Positions 33,802 to 39,742 of a stretch of DNA of 39,742 nucleotides are shown one piece after another. The stretch is from positions 1-39,742 of the forward strand of contig CAZWLJ010000033.1 in NCBI GenBank assembly GCA_964634605.1, read 5' to 3'. Origin of the DNA: UPXZ01 sp964634605 (GTDB taxonomy: Bacteria; Bacteroidota; Bacteroidia; Bacteroidales; Paludibacteraceae). The notes below the pieces were generated by a model. It saw only the letters and a program-made list of their open reading frames with translations. It was not told the DNA's origin and ran no database searches. Each line of letters begins with the position of its first letter. Position 1 is the first letter of the stretch. The position numbers and the translations under genes were made by a program.

Positions 33802-33944
33802 GGTGCGAACTTTAATTTGGTTAAACAATTATTAATTAGATACAGGATATTATTTTGTGTTTTTATGCTCCGGAATTTAAAATTGCAGTTACCGGACTCC
33901 GTATTTCAAAGAAAATGTGTGTGTTTTTTTCAGTCGGACAGATG

Positions 33945-33992
33945 AAAAACAGGCAACGAAAACGTATCTCAGACCGTTTTTTCTTTCCTGTT
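33945..33992 (-). terminator. Candidate terminator/attenuator between fecR and susC
   Basis: On the minus strand AACAGG (33992-33987) pairs with CCTGTT (33953-33948) and, inside, AAAACG (33980-33975) with CGTTTT. TTTCATC continues the T-run. It would separate the sigma-anti-sigma message from the susC message. The internal loops make it weaker than the other terminators here. Confidence 0.4.
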
Positions 33993-34049
33993 ATATCTTT
34001 GACACGCCAGCGGCAGAAAAGTATGAGTGATCAGAATAATTTTTATATT

Positions 34050-35039
34050 CTAATTGGTAGTTACCAGTATTACGTTGTCGTTCTGAATGTGAAACCGAAC
34101 GGGTGTGATTTTTTCCAGTTCCTTAATGATTACCTCCAGAGAGGTGCTTTCGGTTGTCAGGGTGTACGTGTATTTATATGCGTTCGGGTTTTCAAGCCTG
34201 AACTCAATATTGAATACCCTGTTAAGAGTTTTAAGTACTTCGGGTAGCGGTGTGTCTTTAAACTGTATGATGTTGTTTACCCACAGCGATGCTTCGGCCG
34301 ATCTTTCAAGTGAACTTATGGTGCACAGTCCGGTTCCCTTGTCGTATACAATCTGCTGACCCGGGAGCAGGTTGTAGTCTTTCCGGGGTGTGATATACGT
34401 AACTTTTCCCTTATCGAGTACCACGCTTATGAAGTTGTCGTTTTTGTATGCTTTCACGTTGAACGATGTGCCGAGTACTTTCACTTTCGTGTTGTTTACC
34501 TGGATGATGAAAGGGCGGTTGCTGTTGGTGGCAATCTTGAAATAGGCTTCACCCTCGAGGTGGATTTTCCGCTCGATGAGTCCGAATTTCACCGGATAGC
34601 GGATTTTTGTATCGGCGTTGAGGTATGCCTGGCTTCCATCCTGAAACAGGATGCGGGTTTTTTCTCCTTTCGGTATGTACATTTCAGAATACTTTGAAGT
34701 ACCGAACAGATCGAAACGCGAGTTGGTATAGAAGGTAAGCGCCGCAATGAATACAAATGGAATGAGTACGGCTGCCACCCGGAAAATCATACGTTTGACA
34801 GACTTCTGATGAATCTGCCTGTTTATTTCCGAGAGCATCTTCTGTGATAATACGGGTGAGAGTTCGGGTTCATCGGCTTGCCCGGTCTCGATCAGATGGA
34901 CATCATGATTGATCATTTCAGACAAACAGGCCTGACCCTCAACAGTGGATGAGAGCCATTCGGCGACTTCTCTTGCTTCCTTTCTGGAAGCAGTGCCGGC
35001 CATTACGCGGTCGATGAGGTTTTTGTCAGGTGATTCCAT
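34050..35039 (-). CDS. FecR-family anti-sigma factor
   Basis: An inner-membrane regulator that holds the ECF sigma factor and is released by a signal from the SusC STN domain. It has 329 residues: a cytoplasmic anti-sigma part (about 1-80, with KEAREVAEWLSS), one membrane helix (about 85-104), a periplasmic FecR domain (about 118-215; YIPKGEKTRILFQDGSQAYL, RKIHLEGEAYF, VLGTSFNVKAY) and a C-terminal DUF4974 domain (about 255-327, FKDTPLPEVLKTLNRVFNI) expected to touch the STN domain. It starts 37 bases after the sigma gene, and the two form a regulatory pair. Confidence 0.93.
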   Translation of the reverse strand: MESPDKNLIDRVMAGTASRKEAREVAEWLSSTVEGQACLSEMINHDVHLIETGQADEPELSPVLSQKMLSEINRQIHQKSVKRMIFRVAAVLIPFVFIAALTFYTNSRFDLFGTSKYSEMYIPKGEKTRILFQDGSQAYLNADTKIRYPVKFGLIERKIHLEGEAYFKIATNSNRPFIIQVNNTKVKVLGTSFNVKAYKNDNFISVVLDKGKVTYITPRKDYNLLPGQQIVYDKGTGLCTISSLERSAEASLWVNNIIQFKDTPLPEVLKTLNRVFNIEFRLENPNAYKYTYTLTTESTSLEVIIKELEKITPVRFHIQNDNVILVTTN

Positions 35040-35076
35040 GTTACCGAATATTATGTTCTGCCATTACATTGACACT

Positions 35077-35694
35077 TCAAAGCAATAAAAAGATGAGTGC
35101 CGTGATCAAAAAAAGCGAAATATTTTTTTCCTGATCCCCGAAATAGGTTCTGAGCATCCTGATGGACTCCTGATAGTGCGACTTGACAGTATGAACGGAA
35201 ATTCCCATTTCGTCGGCAATCTCCTGATTGCTTTTGTTTCCGGTTATTTTTTTCAGGCAAATTTCCTTTTTCTGCGGAGGGAGGTTCTCTATTCCTTTGT
35301 GAAGCATGGATATAAGCTGCGAGTCCTCAATCATTTTCAGAAAATCAGCCGCGTCATCTTCAATTTCTATTTGTGACTTTTCGTAGTTGAGCGAAATAAG
35401 GTTTTTTTTGTTCCGGATGGTATTCAGGATGTAGTTTTTTGTCATTGTGAAGAGGTAGTTCTTCAGATTTACCTGAATGTCGATATCGCCGGTAGTCTCC
35501 CAGAATTTCACAAACACGTACTGAACGGTTTCTTCGGCCATTTCGGCATCTTTCAGGTAGCGCATGGCCAGCGCATAGAGGTACTTGTGATATTTGTAGT
35601 ATATCACAGTGAAAGCCGCATTGTCCTTTTTCTTTATCAAATGAAAAAGAACTTCATCTTCACCGCTGATATGTAAGGGCTGTTTTTTTGACAT
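35077..35694 (-). CDS. ECF RNA polymerase sigma factor of the PUL
   Basis: An extracytoplasmic-function sigma factor (RpoE-like, Bacteroidota type) expected to activate the susC operon. ATG at 35694 gives 205 residues. A longer frame from 35739 is rejected because its first codons overlap the -7 box at 35737-35744. Region 2 is seen around ALAMRYLKDAEMAEETVQ and FVKFWE, and region 4 as LPPQKKEICLKKITGNKSNQ and the helix-turn-helix ADEMGISVHTVKSHYQES. The last 14 residues (ISLFLITALIFLLL) are strongly hydrophobic, unusual for a soluble sigma factor, and might hold it to the membrane near FecR. Confidence 0.92.
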   Translation of the reverse strand: MSKKQPLHISGEDEVLFHLIKKKDNAAFTVIYYKYHKYLYALAMRYLKDAEMAEETVQYVFVKFWETTGDIDIQVNLKNYLFTMTKNYILNTIRNKKNLISLNYEKSQIEIEDDAADFLKMIEDSQLISMLHKGIENLPPQKKEICLKKITGNKSNQEIADEMGISVHTVKSHYQESIRMLRTYFGDQEKNISLFLITALIFLLL

Positions 35695-35736
35695 TAACTT
35701 TGCAGCCAAAGCCGGATGATTAAACTTTATACCCGG

Positions 35737-35744
35737 CAAAGATA
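35737..35744 (-). promoter_or_regulatory. Promoter (-7 box) of the sigma-fecR genes
   Basis: TATCTTTG on the minus strand, an exact TAnnTTTG match. Transcription from about 35733 gives a leader of roughly 40 bases before the ATG at 35694. This housekeeping-type box suggests the sigma factor is made constitutively at a basal level. A clear -33 TTG is missing. Confidence 0.55.
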
Positions 35745-36137
35745 GCTATTTTGTGTATAACGATGTTTTAAAAATGAATTTTTTAACTGACTATTCGCCT
35801 GTCGTTGCCTCCATCTCCCCGGAATATGCTGGGATTGTATCGCCTGGCAACAATGTAATTTAGAAAATCCAGAGTTAATAGAACTGAAGATCAGAACAAA
35901 CCAATCACCTGAATTCGATATTTCGAACAGCAACCAAGTATTTATATATTCAGTATGTTGGTTGTTTTTTTTTTTGTATTAAAAATATTTCGATCTCAAA
36001 TTTATTTATATATTTGCGATTAATTACTTTTATTGGTTTTATTTTCAATGAGTTAGTTACACTTACATACAATGTAGCGTTACAGATACTTATTTCCAAT
36101 GGATTTTCAAATTTAAAACTTAATAAGAAAAATTATC
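35745..36137. other. Divergent regulatory gap between the PUL and the PHP gene
   Basis: AT-rich and without a convincing reading frame. It contains the sigma-gene promoter at its left edge, an 11-base T-run at 35965-35975 and the candidate PHP-gene promoter at 36009-36016, followed by a leader of about 115 bases. No operator or RNA element was recognised. Confidence 0.6.
36009..36016 (+). promoter_or_regulatory. Candidate promoter of the PHP hydrolase gene
   Basis: TATATTTG matches TAnnTTTG. A near-consensus TTTC at 35987-35990 lies 18 bases upstream. The start near 36020 leaves a leader of about 115 bases before the ATG at 36138. Confidence 0.45.
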
Positions 36138-37832
36138 ATGAGAAACAATCACGGAATTATGAAAAGAGACATTATTGCTTTACTGTTTATAATGTTAAGT
36201 TTTAGCGTTTATTCTCTATCTCCATCGGTGGGTGGATATAATGTTTATTACGGACATTTGCACAATCACACCAGCTTTTCGGATGGAAGTGGAACTCCTG
36301 ATCAGGCATATACGACTGCAAAAGCAAACGGACTCGATTTTCTGGGTCTTTCAGATCACTCTCACTTACTTTCGGATGCCGAATGGACTGCGACACTGGA
36401 TGCCGCTGAAATGTATAACAGTGAAAATGTTTTTACTACCTTTCGCGGATTTGAATGGACCAGTGGTACTTATGGACACGTTACCGTTGTAAATACACCC
36501 ACTTATATCAGTGCTGGTACTTCGGCTTATGACACATTTAGTGAATTGTGTACATGGCTCAATTCGCAGGATTGTATCGCTTTCTTTAATCATCCGGGGT
36601 ATTATAATTCTTCCGGCGTTGAATTCAATCATTTTCAGAATACACTGGCTACCGAAAAGATTGTTGGGATGGAATTCTGGAATAAAACCGATGGTTTTTC
36701 AAAATTTTATTACAGTAGTTCTAATGGCACTTTGGTAGAAGGATATACTACCGGAGATGGCAAGGCCTATTATGATGAAGCCCTCCAAAACGGCTGGAAA
36801 ATAGGTGCTCAGGGAAGTGAAGATAATCATGTGGCAAGCTGGGGAGGATTGACTAATTATAAAACTGCTGTATTGGCATTGGCAAACACCAGAACGGATC
36901 TGTTAGCTGCTTACAAAGCAAAAAGGTTTTACAGTACGCGCTATAACAGTATTGCAATGTCATTCAAAATTGATGGTAATGAAATGGGATCAACCATTTC
37001 AGCGGGAACAAAACCGGTACAGATACTCGTTAATGAAAGTAATAATGCAAGAACAGTCAGAAAAGTAGAATTACTTAAAAATGGAATTGTAGTCAGGACG
37101 TGGAATCCATCCACTTCGAATGTGTCGATTTCAGAATCTCTCGAATGCAATGGTGGAGATTATTTTTACATAAGAACTCACGAATACTATTCAGGAAATC
37201 CAAATAATGATTACTGTCAGATCACAGCAATATCTTCACCAATTTGGGTAACGGGTGAAGTACAACCCAACTTACCACCGGTTGCGCAAAACGATAATGT
37301 AACTACTGACGAAGATATTCCGGTCACTTTTGAGGTTACTTCTAACGATTATGATAGTGATGGCAATTTAGATTTGGGAACCGTCGATCTTGATCCTGAA
37401 ACATCCGGACGTCAGATCACATTGACAGTAAATTTTGAAGGAACTTATACCGTTGATATTTCAGGGAATGTGAAATTTACTCCGGTGAAAGATTACAATG
37501 GTTTTGCAACTCCGGTTTATTACACTATCAATGATAATTCAGGCGCTGTTTCAAATATTGCTTCTATTAGTGTATATGTAACACCTGTTGATGATGTGCA
37601 AACAATATTCTTTACTGTCAATTCAAGCAGGCAGATTGTTGTAACCTGCTACGACAAGATTGTAAAAGGTGCCAAAATCTCAGTTTATAATTCTGCCACC
37701 GGTAAACTTATGGCCACTTCAACTTTGAAAAGTGTAATTACCACCATTAAAACAAGATTTTCACCCGGAATTTATACAGTTAAAGTTGAAAATGGAGGCG
37801 TAATTACTACAGGAAGTGTGGTGGTAAATTAA
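36138..37832 (+). CDS. Secreted PHP-domain metallohydrolase (CehA/McbA-like) with T9SS tail
   Basis: A 564-residue exported protein. A signal peptide covers about residues 9-27 (IIALLFIMLSFSVYS); an internal ATG at 36159 would trim the N-terminus but keep it. The PHP metal-binding motifs are visible: H40-L-H42-N-H44 with D49, then SDHSH (D73, H74), and later FFNHPGYY and GSEDNHVASWGG. PHP proteins of this type hydrolyse phosphoester or related bonds with a multi-metal centre; the substrate here is unknown. Residues about 285-375 look like a beta-sandwich, and about 380-485 like a cadherin-like Ig domain (PPVAQNDNVTTDEDIPVTF). The last 75 residues (GAKISVYNSATGKLMATS to the end) are a T9SS sorting domain. 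It is divergent from the PUL sigma gene. Confidence 0.82.
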   Translation: MRNNHGIMKRDIIALLFIMLSFSVYSLSPSVGGYNVYYGHLHNHTSFSDGSGTPDQAYTTAKANGLDFLGLSDHSHLLSDAEWTATLDAAEMYNSENVFTTFRGFEWTSGTYGHVTVVNTPTYISAGTSAYDTFSELCTWLNSQDCIAFFNHPGYYNSSGVEFNHFQNTLATEKIVGMEFWNKTDGFSKFYYSSSNGTLVEGYTTGDGKAYYDEALQNGWKIGAQGSEDNHVASWGGLTNYKTAVLALANTRTDLLAAYKAKRFYSTRYNSIAMSFKIDGNEMGSTISAGTKPVQILVNESNNARTVRKVELLKNGIVVRTWNPSTSNVSISESLECNGGDYFYIRTHEYYSGNPNNDYCQITAISSPIWVTGEVQPNLPPVAQNDNVTTDEDIPVTFEVTSNDYDSDGNLDLGTVDLDPETSGRQITLTVNFEGTYTVDISGNVKFTPVKDYNGFATPVYYTINDNSGAVSNIASISVYVTPVDDVQTIFFTVNSSRQIVVTCYDKIVKGAKISVYNSATGKLMATSTLKSVITTIKTRFSPGIYTVKVENGGVITTGSVVVN

Positions 37833-37969
37833 AAACTTCATTCTGAAAAAGAAACCGGAATAATTGGAAGTGAATGGAGTGACGAATCTCTTAATCTGCG
37901 TTTAAAGAGTAGTATTTGTTTCAACATATTGCTTCTGAATATAGAACATCCTGAAAAAAAAGAGATAGA

Positions 37970-38001
37970 AGAATGGGTAGTTTTCTGCCCATTCTTTTTT
38001 T
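37970..38001 (+). terminator. Terminator after the PHP hydrolase gene
   Basis: AGAATGGG (37970-37977) pairs with CCCATTCT (37988-37995) around a 10-base loop, and the T-run continues to 38001. It lies 137 bases after the stop, with no gene in between. Confidence 0.75.
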
Positions 38002-38049
38002 AAAAGATACTGTACCCTGCTACATCACGATACAATCACAGTTGGCGAA

Positions 38050-38120
38050 GGTCTGTGACCTGTGCCAATTTCAACCTCCTGTTTGTATTGGCACGGAATA
38101 CAAATCCGCGCCAGCGGAGG
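38050..38120. repeat. Multi-hairpin intergenic element, possibly REP-like
   Basis: Three inverted repeats lie in succession: GGTC-tgt-GACC (38050-38060), GTGCCAAT (38062-38069) with ATTGGCAC (38087-38094), and TCCGC-gcca-GCGGA (38105-38118). GC content is well above the flanks. It abuts the stop of the M28 gene at 38122, so it might end or protect that mRNA. The style resembles dispersed palindromic repeats I recall from Bacteroidota genomes. Only one copy is visible here, so mobility is inference. Confidence 0.45.
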
Positions 38121-38121
38121 G

Positions 38122-39561
38122 TTAAAATATCCACCCGAGTGTAAAATATCCTGTTCTGTTTCGTACGTATGCATTATCTTCATTTGGTTCCAGGGTAAAA
38201 TTCGTGAGCGCTCTGCGATAGGTATAACCAATCTTCACAGGTCCTGCAAGGAAGCTAAATCCCCAGTTGATACCCCACTCTGAACGATTGAAGGTGTTGA
38301 AATCAAGTGGTTCGGTGCCCTGTTTTCCATTGAGACGATAGGTGTAGTAAGAACCAACAAATACATCAACGCCTCCGGTAGGTTTTTTGCTTTGTAAAAC
38401 AATGTTCAGCGGAAAGGTAATGTTATTCGAGTGAATATTGCCTCCCGGATATTTAGCCGAAACACCCTCAAAAAAAACCTCGGGACGGAAAGCCAGCGCA
38501 CCCAGATTCAACTGTGTAGTAAGACCGATTCCATAGGCGAACGAGGATTTACCATCCAGCGCGCCACCGGTATAATAGTGGTGATTATTACCTATGTTGC
38601 CCGTAAAGCCCATCTGAACAAGTTTACGATTCGAGCGGTGTTTATCGGCTACTTTCCCTGTCGGGGTAATCTCATCTTCCTGCGATAGTTTTATAGTCAG
38701 GTTGGCAAGGTGCTCTGTGATTAATGTCATACCATCGTAGTCAATCAAATCCGCGTCGTCATTGGGTTTATGGTAAGGTGATTTGGTTCCGGTAGTGACA
38801 GCTAAAGTCGGTATGCCTGTCTGGGCAAAGGGCCGGGTGTCGGTAGCTACGAACATGTTTTTTTCGAAAGCTTCAGCTTTTACCTTCAAACCGGTGGAAA
38901 TTACGTTCGTTTCTATCATTATTCTTTCGCTGTTTTTGAAACTGCCTGTTCCGGCGTATTCAACAGCTCCGTTTGTGCTGTACCATCCTACCATATCTAC
39001 ACTCATCATTAGCTTTATACTGCCCGAAGAAAACAGTTTATCGTTGACTAAGCGACTTGAACCAACTAAACCAATTTCTTCCGCATCAAAGGCAACAAGA
39101 ATAACACTTCGTTTTAGCTCATTCTGCCTGTTTTTCAACATGCGGGCAGTTTCAATCAGCGTTGCTATACCCGAAGCATTGTCATCCGCTCCGTTGTATA
39201 TAATGGTATCGTTATCTTTTATTTTGAATCCGAGATGGTCGTAGTGCGCGCCTATAACGATGTATTCGTTCTTACGGTTTTCATCCCCGCCTTCAATGAT
39301 GCCGATGATGTTTTTGTATTTATCGAATGAATGAAAATAATCGTTGTCTTTGTACGGTTTTATGCCAATAGCCTGCCATTGTTCAACAATATACCGGGCT
39401 GCCCGGGTACTCTCCTCCGAACCTGCTTTTCTGCCTTTCAGCGAATCGGAGGCAAGTGTGAAGACATGTTGTTTCAGATTATCGGTAGTTGTGTTTTGGG
39501 CATTTGCAAACCAAAACGAACACAATAACACGCAGGTTATAGCTTTTCTTAAAATAGTCAT
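38122..39561 (-). CDS. M28 metallopeptidase fused to a C-terminal outer-membrane barrel
   Basis: A 479-residue exported protein with a signal peptide (about 1-21, ending FANAQ). Residues about 28-292 form an M28 (aminopeptidase Y/S-type) zinc peptidase with all expected metal and catalytic positions: H106 in HYDHLG, D126/D127 in GADDNASG, E161/E162 in DAEEIG, D189 in VDMVGW and H264 in YHKPNDDAD. After a short linker, residues about 312-479 switch to alternating amphipathic strands (SSFAYGIGLTTQLNLG, FRPEVFFEGVS, GVDVFVGSYYTYRL, GINWGFSFLAGPVKIGYTYRR) and end in aromatic F479, as in outer-membrane barrels of about 8 strands. The peptidase would thus be held at the outer membrane. Which side it faces is unknown. 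No promoter box was found upstream. Confidence 0.85.
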   Translation of the reverse strand: MTILRKAITCVLLCSFWFANAQNTTTDNLKQHVFTLASDSLKGRKAGSEESTRAARYIVEQWQAIGIKPYKDNDYFHSFDKYKNIIGIIEGGDENRKNEYIVIGAHYDHLGFKIKDNDTIIYNGADDNASGIATLIETARMLKNRQNELKRSVILVAFDAEEIGLVGSSRLVNDKLFSSGSIKLMMSVDMVGWYSTNGAVEYAGTGSFKNSERIMIETNVISTGLKVKAEAFEKNMFVATDTRPFAQTGIPTLAVTTGTKSPYHKPNDDADLIDYDGMTLITEHLANLTIKLSQEDEITPTGKVADKHRSNRKLVQMGFTGNIGNNHHYYTGGALDGKSSFAYGIGLTTQLNLGALAFRPEVFFEGVSAKYPGGNIHSNNITFPLNIVLQSKKPTGGVDVFVGSYYTYRLNGKQGTEPLDFNTFNRSEWGINWGFSFLAGPVKIGYTYRRALTNFTLEPNEDNAYVRNRTGYFTLGWIF

Positions 39562-39742
39562 AATAACGAATGGTTTATTTAATTTTTTCTTCTTCTGATT
39601 TTACATCACCTTTTTCTGTCGCACGAATTGCATCGTGTGCCCAACCAGTATATTCAATCTATAAACTTTTACATTCTACTAACCACGCGTTAAAACCTAA
39701 AATCCGCATGTGTATTTTTTCATTTAGTGTTGGGCGTTTTTT
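39562..39742. other. Region upstream of the M28 gene to the window edge
   Basis: No reading frame of note and no TAnnTTTG box on the minus strand. An imperfect inverted repeat, GCACGA/TCGTGtGC, lies at 39621-39640. The promoter of the M28 gene could not be placed. Confidence 0.45.

Noticed and set aside
33802..33828. Upstream TTG start for susC.
   Set aside because: It would place nine residues before a normal signal peptide that starts at the ATG at 33801.
33850..33857. TTATTTTG on the plus strand as a possible promoter for RNA antisense to the susC leader.
   Set aside because: It has a mismatch in the TA pair and no -33 box; the site at 33994-34001 is a better match.
35695..35739. Longer N-terminus of the ECF sigma factor starting at 35739.
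   Set aside because: The extra codons overlap an exact -7 promoter box, so they would not be transcribed, and they match no sigma-factor region.
39639..39735. GCCCAAC (39639-39645) and GTTGGGC (39729-39735) have the form of integron attC outer core sites, 97 bases end to end.
   Set aside because: The inner parts do not pair, no integrase is visible, and a 7-base inverted match in a 180-base stretch is expected by chance.
1..39742. CRISPR arrays, insertion sequences, phage or plasmid functions, rRNA genes.
   Set aside because: No regularly spaced repeats, transposase-, integrase- or replication-type proteins, or rRNA segments were found; all long frames are explained by chromosomal genes.

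Overview
The window looks like chromosomal DNA of a member of the Bacteroidota, most likely order Bacteroidales. The basis is the tRNA-Trp-secE-nusG-rplK-rplA-rplJ-rplL-rpoB-rpoC gene order, a SusC/SusD polysaccharide utilization locus (PUL), proteins ending in type IX secretion (T9SS) sorting domains, and several promoters of the Bacteroidota TAnnTTTG type. I cannot fix the family or genus from sequence alone. No CRISPR array, intact insertion sequence, phage gene or integrase was seen.

Layout. Positions 1-11545 hold the 3' part of a tRNA-Trp and the secE-rpoC transcription/translation cluster. It has a strong terminator-like attenuator between rplL and rpoB and a perfect terminator after rpoC. 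Positions 11596-13319 hold a secreted GH16 glucanase with a T9SS tail. Positions 13387-14532 (minus strand) hold a bacterioferritin-like protein that has lost several metal ligands, with two matching palindromes placed on its promoter, and a small unknown membrane protein. Positions 14822-17960 hold GDP-mannose pyrophosphorylase (manC) and mutL. Positions 18045-20289 (minus) hold an RprX/RprY-type two-component system. Positions 20477-22619 hold an LplT-like major facilitator transporter followed by a lipoprotein polysaccharide deacetylase. A BamE/OmlA-DUF4476 lipoprotein follows on the minus strand.

Positions 23572-35744 (minus) are a complete PUL. In transcription order it encodes an ECF sigma factor, a FecR-type anti-sigma factor, SusC with an N-terminal signalling (STN) domain, SusD, a PKD-containing surface glycan-binding lipoprotein, a BACON-GH16 lipoprotein and a GH3 beta-glucosidase lipoprotein. 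The enzymes point to beta-1,3-glucan (laminarin type) or mixed-linkage beta-glucan. The inferred flow is that the surface GH16 cuts glucan, SusD and the PKD protein capture it, SusC imports oligosaccharides and signals through STN to FecR and the sigma factor, and GH3 finishes them to glucose. A strong intrinsic terminator lies inside the operon, directly in front of the GH16 start codon. The T9SS GH16 after rpoC could supply the same locus from outside.

Positions 36009-37832 hold a secreted PHP-family metallohydrolase with a T9SS tail, divergent from the sigma factor. At the right end is a minus-strand M28 metallopeptidase apparently fused to a C-terminal outer-membrane beta-barrel, preceded by a multi-hairpin intergenic element.

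The most unusual items are the M28-barrel fusion, the ferritin-like gene with its double operator, the terminator inside the PUL, and a MutL without the usual endonuclease motifs although no MutH is expected in this lineage.
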